Shown here one piece after another: positions 12,549 through 24,500 of a stretch of 64,000 bases of DNA. The notes under the pieces were generated by a model that did no database searches, had not been told where the DNA came from, and saw only the letters and a list, made by a program, of their open reading frames with translations. The stretch lies in the NCBI GenBank assembly GCA_023213315.1, contig JAKCPI010026206.1, forward strand, positions 124,001 through 188,000, written 5' to 3'. Made by a program: the position numbers and the translations under genes. The first letter of the stretch is position 1. Each line of letters starts with the position of its first letter. This DNA is from Euborellia annulipes. Taxonomy: Eukaryota; Arthropoda; Insecta; Dermaptera; Anisolabididae.

Positions 12549-15500
12549 CGACAAAGCTCATCAGAACATCCCAGAAAAAATATAAAAAAAAAACTTTTTG
12601 CAAGAATTACCTCGATTGATTTAATTAGCATATGTTTTTGCTTTTTGAAACGATGGCTAAAAGATTCTTCTTCATAAAAAGTGGATTTTTAGATTTTATT
12701 TCAAAATATTATTGAAATAATAAATGTAGACAACATAAAAATTGTAAATATACTCTAAAATCCCTTCTATCCAAAAGAAAATGCTGTTTGCTTCACTCAC
12801 GAGTTGCTAGATACGAATCATCCGAGCTACAAATCAGAGAGCTTTTTTCTAATTCCTGTAAGCTAATCTATTACACAGGGGAACAGCGATTTTGTTGCCG
12901 GAGTATTTGAATCTATTCCTGAGTATTTGGTTAGCGCTGATTCCAAAAATGTCATTAGTTTTGCCTCATCACGTCTAGTTTTAGAGCTATAGAGAAAATA
13001 AAATTTTTAATAAAAAATGTGCTCGAAAGAGATTCTAATTTTGAATTACCTGGATTTTTTAAGTCATTACCCCTTAAAATATGCAGATGGATGAATTATA
13101 GAGAAATATAATGTTTCAGTCCAATCGGAAGCGGTTCAAACGAGAGTTAAAAATTTAGAAAAATCGAATTTTTTTCAGTTTTTTTTTTTTTTAATTTGGA
13201 CACCCCTAATGCAATTTTTTTCATCCCTGAAAGTAAAAAACATATGTTTACGATATTCTATACTTCTTTAACTTTCCAAAAATAATTCATTCAAGAAAAT
13301 CTGTTAAAAATTAACGGAATTATAAAGAAAATCATTTATGAAAGTCTGGTGAAAAAACATTTAGGCTGCCTATCTTTTAGGCGCTTTGCTCTCCCTCCGA
13401 CAGTAGGAGATCTCAGGAATAAAGTTTTAACTTTTTAGATCCGTGTTTCCCAACCTTTTGAAGTCCACGGCACCCCAAAGGTGCGTTGGGAATAACTTTA
13501 CACACCCGGGGCACCCATCCTTTTCTTTCCCCTAGTAAAACGAAATTTTTTCCGCCGAATTCGAAAATTTTAGCCGCTTCCGTTTTTATCATTTTTTCTT
13601 TTTTTAGCAACACTTTATTTTTTCTGCCTCTTTATTATTTTTTTTTTCTCAATATATGTAAAATATAGAGAGAAAGTATTGATGTAAAAATGATGTCGAG
13701 ATTTGATGGATTAGTTTGAGTTGAATAAAAAGTGGTTGGACATGGTCTGTTGTTGTGTGTCTGTGTGTTGTCTGTGTGTGTGTCTGTGAAAAAAATCTCA
13801 AGAAGAAAAGAGTAGGAGGTTAAATTTATATTTAAGTTAGGCCCTTGGACGTGAAGAAGTTTGAACTGAAAGAGTATAGTTTACTGATGTATTTTTCAGT
13901 TTTTTTTCGATTTTTTAAAATGTCTAACGATTTTGATTAAAATTCAAAAATAATTATTTTTAGATCTCTTTAAAATGTATATTCTCATTTTGTGATTGAA
14001 ATCTGAAGAATTTATCTTGTATCATAGAAAAGATAGGAGAAATGGTTGATGGTAACAAAATATAAAATTTGATATTATAAATTTTAATCTTGAAAATCGA
14101 ATGTAGTATGTCGGAAATAAATAATGTCGACAAAAAAATCTGGGGAAAGAAGAAAAATTCGATTACGAAGGTAAGAGAAAGTGTGTGTGTGGATCAAGAT
14201 TTTTTGTTTATCTAAATATCTCGCGGCACCCCTTAGGCATTCTCGCGGCACCCTTGGGTGCCGGGGCACACCGGTTGAGAACCACTGATTTAGATAGTTA
14301 GATATATTTAATTATTTTGTTCATAATTACGCTAATAATTAATAGATTTTCACAAATGAATGATTTTTAGAAAGCTAAAGGTCTAAAGAATAACGTAGAA
14401 ATATGTTTTGTTGCAATCAGGGATGGTAACAAATGTATTAGGGGTGTCCAAAGTTAAGAAAACTGAAAAAAATTCGATTTTTTTAAACTTTTAGCCGTGT
14501 TTTGCACTAATAAATCATCTTTGATTGGACTGAAACTTTATATTTCTCTATAATTCGTCTATCCTGCGTATTTTTAAGGGGCAACGTCTTTAAAAAAATC
14601 TAGGTCATTCAAAATAAGAGCCGCATTAGAGCATATTTTCTATTAAAATTTAATTTTCTCTATGTCTCTAAAACTAGACGTGATAAGGCAAAACTGATGG
14701 CATTTTTGAATCAAACTACCCAAAACCCAATTCATACAGGGCCTTTTTGGGTAAATTTTTGAGAAAAAGGGAGAAAAAAAATTCACAAAAAATGTTTTCC
14801 CCCCCCCCCAAGTGGTTGCTTGCCTTCCAGCGATGGGTAAAAAATAACTCAAAATTAAGTCGATTGTTACTGATTTACTTATTCATGACGTTTTGTTTAA
14901 CGAATTATTTTTGTGAAACATTAATCGAGGCTTTATGGGCTCAAAAAATTTTCTAGTGGGAGTAAATATTTGCGAGTTTAACTTGGCAGATGTTTTTATC
15001 AAATATAAATTTACTGATAATCCTTTTCGTTCATCTACACATGTGTGTATAATTTATTTTAATAATTACCCTTACTCACTCTGAATAATAGGCTTCTCTA
15101 TTCTGTATATCAAACACCTCTTGGGTTTCAAATTATTTGACTTTATATGTCAAAGTCAACAAGATATTATAAATGTTGTCTTAATAATGTGGGACATGAA
15201 TTATTCAGGAATAATTCATCTGGATTCGAAGATGATAATCATTTAAGCTCTCTGCTGCTTCTGACTAATACGTTTACCAGATCTCTAATCCAAAGGAATA
15301 ACAATTAAATATATTGCCCTCGGGCTTGTAGGGGTTAGCGTGCTAGCCTCGTATACCAAGAGTCGCGGGTTCGGTGTGTGTGAGTGTTTTTTAATAAAAA
15401 AAAAAAATTAAAAATATTTTTACTTTCTCTTACCTACTTCAAAATTCGCTCCAACAATTTTGATCAAAATTCATAAATCATATTTGTGCTCTTTAAAATG

Positions 15501-18500
15501 TATATTCTTATTTTGCCCTTAAAATACCTGGGATTATGAAGACTACTTTATTCTTGTACTTCATAGGAAAGATAGGAGAAATGGTTGTCATGGTAACAAG
15601 AAATAAATATTTTTGGAGTTGGGAAGAATAAAACCAGCGTTGTCGAACACCTTTACACTTTTATTCAGGCAGACGTTTCGGTAACCATAACGGTTGCCAT
15701 CTTCAGTGCCAATGAAAGTTTTTTAAGGTGCCCCTGTCATACATAATAATCTTATATAGTATAGGAGGCATCGCCGAGCGCTCGGCAAGTAAGTACTTAC
15801 TTGCCGAGCGCTCCAGGCTGATGCTTCCTATCTATATATATAAAAAGAAATAGAAAAATTATTTATTTATTTAAAAATATTTATATTTAAAAACCCCACT
15901 TTTAAAATCCTTTTTAAATACACCATTAATCTGGGTCTGGGATAATATAAAATATTACTTTTATAATTTTAAAAAAATAATAATAACAAACTCCAAAAAA
16001 AAAAAAATAAATCTTCTTCCCCCCCCATTGGCGGGGGGGGGGGGGGGGGGAAAAAAAAACCCCCCCCAAGGGGGGGGGTACTATATAAGATTATGATCAT
16101 GTAACGAGCAAACTGCTCTATATACATTATATAAATAAATATATAAGATTATTATGTATGACAGGGACACCTTAAAAAACTTTCATTGGCACTGAAGATG
16201 GCAACCGTTATGGTTACCGAAACGTCTGCCTGAATAAAAGTGTAAAGGTGTTCGATAACGCTGGTTTTATTCTTCCCAACTCCAATCTCACATACCCAGC
16301 ATACAACTTAATAAATATTTTTCTCTGTTCATAAATTTTATATCTTGAATTCTAATATACCGGCGGAAACTAAACATATGTCGACACAAAAAATCTGGTG
16401 TGACAAGTACAGAACAGAAGGAAAGAGAAAGTTGTGTGATGTGCTACAGTCACACCAGATTTTGTTGGTACTTCAAGTTGAATCTCCTCTCACCCATCAA
16501 TGCTGGTTATGTATACAGAGGTGTGCAGATGAATATGAATGATGATCGATTGCTATCTATATGTTCGAATGTTTGTTTATATTTGAGATATATGGGCCTT
16601 GAGCGGCCGATGAAAAGAATTTGAATGCCTTCCCAAGGGTCAAATTTACAGATCCATTCTCCAATCAATAAGTTTCCAACCCCGTACAATTTATGAGCAA
16701 TCCTAAATCTGAATATCCTTGTAGACTTTGCAGCAAATGAGTGATAAATATACGCCACGTCAAGTTCAAATTATCACTTCTTTTTTACCTGATACATTAC
16801 TAAAAATGATACAACGAAAAACCATAGAAGAACAAATTTTTGCTATCATTTTTGTCAGCGATATGTCAGGTTAGAAATTTTTTTTTTCTAATTTGTTATA
16901 TTGAAAATAAAAAATAAAAACTTTTTCAGGACTTCATGCATTGGCTGAAAAATTCCAATATCACGAGGCGGGTAGCTTATTTCGTCTGAATTCAACCATA
17001 AACACGTTCCTCGGGAATATGATCGAGGTCATTTACAACTATAAAGGGGATGTAATCAAGTTCTCAGGTACGAATTGGATTCATGTGTACTGTTAATGGA
17101 AAGCAAATGTCTCATAATCAACCTAGGTGATTCGTTGATGGCCTTGTGGCAATTGGACCAGAATATCTCCATGGAGCAAATTTTACATAAAGCAATTGAG
17201 TGTGCGCTTTATATACAGAAGAATTTAGGGACATATCAAACAGAAGTCGGTATTGAACTTAAAGGTAATATTGCTTTTTGCATTTTTTGCACTTTTTGCC
17301 GAAGGTGCCCGCCCTACTCCCCGGAATTTTTCAAATCTATATAGAGAGGGCCCAGACCCCTCGAGACTCGGACAAATACGGAAATATTTAGATGAAAAAT
17401 AAAACACGCACGGGCTCCTCGGGGGCTCAGGTATATCCGGTATTTTAAAAATATTTTTGTGTATGGGAGGTAGGGGGATATTTAAAATGAGTTCGGGCCA
17501 TCCCGCCAGAAAAAAATTTTATATACGCCCCTGTCTCAAGGCAAACAAAAATTTGACGTGGACACCATACTAGGTATAATCGACTATTACTATACTATTA
17601 GAAATTATAGGTTTTTCATTAACATTCATTAACAATGCAAAGAATACGTGAATGTCTTCTCATTTCTAACTTCACTACAATGACAATTGCAAAGAATACT
17701 CAAAGATCTCAAAAGAAATAAAATTAAAGATATTCTAATATTAAAAATCGCCGGGGGGGCCTGGCAATGGAAAATAATAAAAAACACAAATTGACATCAC
17801 ATTTAGTCTGATCTGATTAGCCGTTCGAAATCTACAAGGGTTTAAACTTTCAAATTAGAATTAACAGCAGCGCGGTAAAATGAAATGATAGGAAAACAAT
17901 AAATGGTGAAATCTTTAGCTGAAAAATCATTCTTTCTAACCCTATATTCACCATAATTATACCTCTTAATTCAGAGGAGATATTCAAGCCACTAAACTTT
18001 TCCGTGTATGCCTCCTAACAGGCCACTATAGACACATGATTTGTAAGATGTTGTCATGTCAAAAAAAAATTTCATTTACATCCACTAATTTTGCAAAGAA
18101 TAAATAAATTTCTAATATCATCATACATTTCCTATGGGAAAAATCCTAACTTCAACAATTAATAACTCAAAAAGTTATAGAAATTTCGGGACGAAAATAA
18201 ATTTTCTGTATTCCCTTTAAGGTTCAAGAAAAATTGGGACAATATGGGACCTTCCAGGGCCTCCGGAGGATGGCCTACCCCAGGCAAATTCCCTAGTTAC
18301 GCCCATGCATTTAATTTAAATCTTTTTATTTGTGACTTACTAGTGAAGATCGGTATCTCAGCTGGTAACATTCTATTTCGGCTACTTGGCACATCCGATT
18401 TCGGTAGAGCAATTTTCATGGTTGGCTTGCCGATCATCGAGGCGAAATACTCGGAGAAACTCTGTTCTGGAGGCGACGTCATCATCAGTCCCGTTGCCTG

Positions 18501-21500
18501 GAGTCTGTGCACGTCCTTCCTTTACGACTACACCATCTGTGCGAACAAATATATCAAGGTAATGTTATTTATTGTCATACGCCTTAAACGACTTGTTTGT
18601 AATTTACTAAAAAAATATAGCCTATAATATAAATAACTCATTTGAATAAATTCTAGTGGGTAAAATATACTTTTTTCTTTTTTTTTCTTTCTTCTTCTTG
18701 ATCTATTTCTGCACATTCTTTTCTTTAAGAGTGGAAAAGAAATGCGCTCTATTATTACTTTTTTTTACTTTTTCTTACCTATACATATTTAGGCCTATAT
18801 ATATAGAGAGAAAGTATTGGATTCATGTCAAAAATTCGATGTCGAGATTTTGATGGAATTACACGTTTTGAGGTCCCCGGCAAGCCGAAAAAGTGGTTTT
18901 CGCAGCATGGTCTGTGTGTGTTCAATTTAACGCTCAGAACAGAAGAATTTTGGGCAAATTTTGTCAGCCCCCTCACACTAGATTGTACAGTGAGGGACAA
19001 TATTAAGTCCCACGCATGCGTTCACAAGTAGAAAACGCATAGGTGGGACTTAATATTGTCTCTCACTGTACGCAACTCTTTTTAAAAATTTTTGAATGCT
19101 CCACAAAATTTTGAATGCTCGCATTTTTTGGCAAAAATTTGCTTACACTTGCATAAATTTTTGAAGAGGTAGTTTTTGTGCAAAATTTTTGCAAGTGTGA
19201 GTAGTTAGTCGTTAGGCAGCCCAAGTGTCACACGTTCATCAAACTTTAAACATTGAGATAATTTTTTAACAAAATTGAGATAATTTTTACTGTATTTAGA
19301 TATATCTTGAAATTTATACAGTATTAAAAAGATAAATTTTTATGCTTATTCTTTATTTTTTTTTTTTTTTCTCATTCACACTCACACTCACACACACATT
19401 CACACTGTCTTTTCGGCAGCTCAGGCCATATAAGACATTTACGATAACCGTTATTTATGAATTTATATATATTAGGGTCCAGGCATTTTTATTTAAGCCA
19501 TCTGGTATCCAGATGGCTTAAATAAAATCATCGGACTGCCTGGGGTCCGAACCCGCGACGTTTGGTATATGAGGTTAGCACGCTAACCTCTACACCACGC
19601 CCCGTGGGCTGCTTATTCTTTAGATAAAAAGGGTGGTTCAGGCTATTGTTTTTTTTTTTTTTTAAAGGTATTTCTCACACAGACAAGCTGCCATTTGGGC
19701 TGCCTAACTATCGGGCTTTAGGCTCAATACTATTGCAATAGATGGTTCTTCTAGGCTCTATTATTTAGAATAAAAAATGTTAACATCAATAATTCTCACA
19801 AATCACAAATTTAAAAATTTAGTTTTCAGATTTGAATAAATTTAATTTTGGAACTAAAATATAGGCCAATATTAATTTAAAAGTAAAGGGGTTGGAGAAT
19901 ATAACCAGCAAATTTATAGCTCCACCTGTCGTCCTTTTATTTGGCAGATATTTCGATGCGTAGAAACACATCATCTTCAGTGCCGCGAGGTATAGTAGGT
20001 GGGCTTAGTCTATTTATATCAAATGCCATACCTCCGTTATGTATAACGCCCCTAAGGCATTTGATATAAATAGACTAAGCCCACCACTATATCCTCGCGG
20101 CACTGAAGATGAGTGTTCTACGCATCGAAATATCTGCCAAATAAAAGGACGTCAGGTGGAGCTATAAATTTGCTGGTTATTATTCTCCAACCCCTTTACT
20201 CTACTCATCCCAGCCTAATATTCAATTAATTTAAAAGTTTATATATTCTTTTTTTTTAGGTCAATCAAATAGTAACATCCGATCATGATATAAAAAAGTC
20301 TACAGACATTGTAGAACCAGATAATGTTCAAATGTCACTACAATGTAATATTAATATATTATTATGTTTACATTACATTATTACAATCATAGGCGTAGCC
20401 AGGAGGGGGGGAACCCCATGGGACCCAAAACATGACTAGATATTTAAGCTTTATAATAATTACAAATTATTTTTCATATAGGGTAAGAGAAAGTAAAATA
20501 TAATAATTTACTCTAGCTAAAAAAAAAAAAAAATCAAAATGATTTATAAATACCCTAAAATAATCTTAAATGTTTCAAATGTTTGAAAAAAATTTTCTTG
20601 AACTACTCCCCCCCCCACCAAAAATTTCCGGCTACGCCTATGATTACAATATTAATATTTTATAAATTAAAGTATCATATTAAGAGATTATCTTTTTTTT
20701 AGCTCCAAGACAAATTTCATTATTAACCTCTGCAACGCCTGGGCCTATTGAAGGAACTGTAATGCCAGGTGAAAAAAAAATTTTATTCAAAATTCTATCT
20801 ATTTCAAAAGTGATTGGATAAATGCTAGCTCTTGTTTCATATTTATGAATAGTTAGGAAAGATCAAACATAATTAATTAAAGTTATCAAAATTCTTACAA
20901 AGGAATAAATGACGTCAATACTCAATAAATAATTGTAACATCCTTATATTATAAAAGAATATGCCACATTCACTAATAGAAGCAGGGCCGGAACTAGGAG
21001 ATTTGTTAGGAGGGGCAAAATTTAATTTGCCGCCCCCTCCCTTCCCCTGCGCTGTCACTGTAACTAAGTCAAAATGATTATAAAATTTTAATCTTTCTTT
21101 AAATTAGGGACTAAAATTTTCTGGCCTCTAAAATTATGCCGCCCTAGGGCCTGCATCACGGGTCTAACCATAAATCCAGTACGAATAATGGTAATTCTTG
21201 TTTCTTAGAGGGGGTGGGAATTTGAAATTTTTATTTATTTATTTAATATTTATACAAATCGACCGCACGACAGTGAATAAATCCCAATTTATTTATAATT
21301 TTTTCCATTTCAAAAGTTTTTTTTTTCTATTGGTTTCCGGGGTCGATTCCCCCAGTGGGGTGGGCTATTTCTCTTTTTGGGGTGGTTGAAGGGGAGGGGA
21401 GCTGAGGTTCACTCCTATTGATTTTTTTTTCAACCGGCCTTTTCCCGAGGGGAGGCGAGGGTGCCGGGGGGTGCAGCGGACTACATAAAATAAAAAAATA

Positions 21501-24500
21501 AAAATAAAGGGGGAATACATCCAGTTTTCTAAAATACGAATATATTTATAAATGGTATGCATAATTTTCCGTAGGCCGATATAGTTAAGTAGAATTTGTT
21601 AATTAAAGTTCAAATGATTTCCCCTCAAGGAAAAAAATGGTTCCCCCAGAGAAAAAAAATTTTTTTTGATAGGAAAAAAAAGGAGGAGGGGTGCTGTGGG
21701 AAAAAATATTTTATTCACCTTTTTTTGGGGTGGGTTTATAAAATGGAGGGGGCTTGGGGGAGGAGTATAAATCCGCACCTGCTAATTTCATTTTGTTTTT
21801 GTGAACGACCTTTTCCTATTTTGCCGCCCCATGATATCTGCCGCCCGGACCCAAGGGGGGAGGGGCTAGATCCGGCCTTGAATAGAAGAACCCGTCCTTA
21901 AAAATCTAATCCAATACAACGACATATTACCTGTTTTTTTTGTGTCCAAAAAGGAAAACACGAGTTTTTTTTTATTATTAGTATTAAATGTTTATATGCA
22001 AATAACTGAGTCTACTACCAAAATTACTAGTAAATTTGGTTGCCTACCTGCAGGAGTATTGAAAAAATTTTTTAAATTTATTTCTTTGACATGAAGGATT
22101 CTTTCTTTGAAACTATAATACATTAAATTGTGTTAATAAAAGGGTTATAGGTGGATTGAAAGTAATGAGTTTCCACGCACATTTGAGGTTTTTTTGCCGG
22201 AGCCCCCTTTTCTACTCTAAGAACAGACTGAATAATTTTTGCAGCAAACGGAACTCGAACCCGAGTTGAGTTGCAGATCCGAAATCCGGAGCATATCTGC
22301 TTAACCTCTTCACGTCGGGGTAGAGATTATTTAATTTCGAGCTCTGTACCTGTCGATACTTAGAGCGTCCGTTTCTCAACTTCTTAATATAGTTTGAAGT
22401 AATGGGTGGAAAAGGTTAGAAGCTCCGAAAAGTTGAAAAGTCTAACTTAGTTTTGAATTTGTTTTTAACGAAGAGGATTCCAACTTTCACTTTTTCACCT
22501 TGCACAAGTACTAAAATTATATATTATAGTTTATAACAACGTTTGACAAACTTTGAAATGAGGTTTATTTTTATCGCATCTGATTAAGTAAAATAAGGGA
22601 AAGATTTCATCCCCTGAAGATGGAAGCTGCCCGTTGTAGGATCTAGTTTTTATAAAAACGATAGGGCTACACATTGAAACACCCTTGAAAATAGATGTCT
22701 AGTAACTTTAAATGAATTACTTACTTAGGGAGGAAAAATAAAATAGATTTAATTATTTAATTTGATTGTATTAATTATTTTAAATTATATTTATCAGATA
22801 TAAGAAAAAATCTCGCGGATATTCCTACGCATGATGTTGTTGCCGAATATGCAACATTTATTATGCCGTTTTTGCTTAAGCAGGTAAATAAGTAATTTAA
22901 AAAAATATATATATGAGGAGTTCAGAGCAAAAGTGAACAAATCCACATTTTATTTTTTTGAGAAAAAATGAATCAAAGTTAAAGCCTATTTAATTCCTCT
23001 TAAAATATACAACTTTTATTTATTTTACATCTCAGCAATTATTAAGAACTTAAATTATACTTTATCTAAGTACACATTTTAAATTTTATATTCAGATTTT
23101 TGAATTTTTAGATCTTTTTCAGATATTTTTTTTTTTTTTTTTTTTGCATTAAGGAACTCTGAAAGGGAAAAATAAGAAAATTGTTTATTTTATGACTTGG
23201 TCCACTTTTTGCTTTGAACCACTCATAATGAATGGTAATGTTTAAGGTATATTCATAATATTCTTTTTATCTTTTTAAAATTTTTATTTTATTTTCCGTA
23301 AATTATTATTATTATTATTTTTTTTTTTTTTTTACTGTATATTTTCATGAATTAACTTGCTTGATACTACTGAAGTGAGTTCCATTCAATTTATTTTTTA
23401 TTACATTTTATTAAAAAATTTTCAGATAAAAACAAATCGTCCCCTTGAAATGATTTCTGAGATGCGATTTGTAACAATTTCTATAATCCAAGCGAAATTG
23501 GTCAAATTACAAATACCAGCGTTCTTACAATTATGCAATGAAGCGTACACTATAGTGGCAAGGTGAGAATATTCATAAACTATTCGTAAATATTTATGTG
23601 TATAATCTACTCCAGTGATTCCCAACCTGGAGGCTATCGTCCCCAATTGGGCGATTTGGGTTATCAGGGGGGGCGCTAAGCTCAACTGGGGCGTCGTTTT
23701 CGTTCGAGCTTTTTTTTTAGTAGGCTATACGAATCTCATTTGACCTTTTTTTAGTATTCGAATCTCATTCGAGCATTTTTTTGTAATTTTTCTTCGGATT
23801 TGTAATATAAAATGAATTTATTATGAAATTTAAAAAAAAAAGCCGAAGTTTTAGGTAAAAAGCCGCAAAGCCAGATGCGCTAGGGCGCCTATGTCGGTAT
23901 CGAGGGGCGCCAAAGGCTTGTTCCGCCTGGGGCGGGAGGGCAAGCTCCCTCCTTGGCCCCATCTGAATAAGCTACTGAATCCAGCTAGTTCTTTTCATGT
24001 GTGACCACATTGGTAAAATTTTGAAATTTCTATATCAGATTTTTACAGTTTAAAAAAATAAACATATCATTTGTTTCATTAATCTTTGTGTTAGTTAATT
24101 AATTTTAAAATCAGCATGTCCTTTGGAAATAAATAAATTTGAATTTAAAGTAAGAAAAAATAATTAGGCTAATGAATGATAAAAGGTTTTTATGATTATA
24201 GACAAATCAAAGCGATGACAGCTTGCTTGAACAGAATTTATACCTCAACAAATGACATTATATTTATGAACATTTTCGGAGTGAAAGGATATCTAGGTCC
24301 ACCGTCTACGATGGCTGCCCTTAGGTGCTCTTATCAAATACAAAGGGAACTCAGTTTAGTTGGGGATATCGAATCAGTGACAGTTGGAATATCTTCAGGT
24401 AATCACTTTAATCTGAGATATAAATTCTCATTTAAGAAGTTATAATATTAGTTAGGAGAAACTTTCCATCACTTTATTTGTGAATGGTTGAAGGCTTACA

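Larger units (their letters stand above)
15613..16285. repeat. Fold-back element with two inverted hammerhead motifs
   Basis: The arms (15613-15757 and 16134-16285) are nearly perfect complements starting 'ttggagttgggaaga'. Each carries CTGAAGA, helix II (ggcaacc/ggttacc), GAAA, CGTC: minus strand at 15665-15715 and plus strand at 16180-16240. On the plus copy, helix I pairs 'ggca' with 'tgcc' and then 'acttt' with 'aaagt' across an internal loop. The centre holds a second palindrome (15768-15830, cgccgagcgctcggcaagt) and a G/C homopolymer tract. Confidence 0.85.

Noticed and set aside
12157..12603. 148-codon minus-strand ORF rich in RE and proline
   Set aside because: It is driven by the CT microsatellite and has no domain or splice context.
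21596..21901. 101-codon ORF
   Set aside because: Low-complexity G/A-rich interior of the hAT element at 20983-21880; no transposase motif.
22243..22318. Functional tRNA gene
   Set aside because: A and B boxes are visible, but the acceptor stem does not pair; kept only as a tRNA-like repeat.
22600..22660. Possible hammerhead (ctgaagatggaagc)
   Set aside because: The CTGAAGA is present but no GAAA or closing helix II follows.
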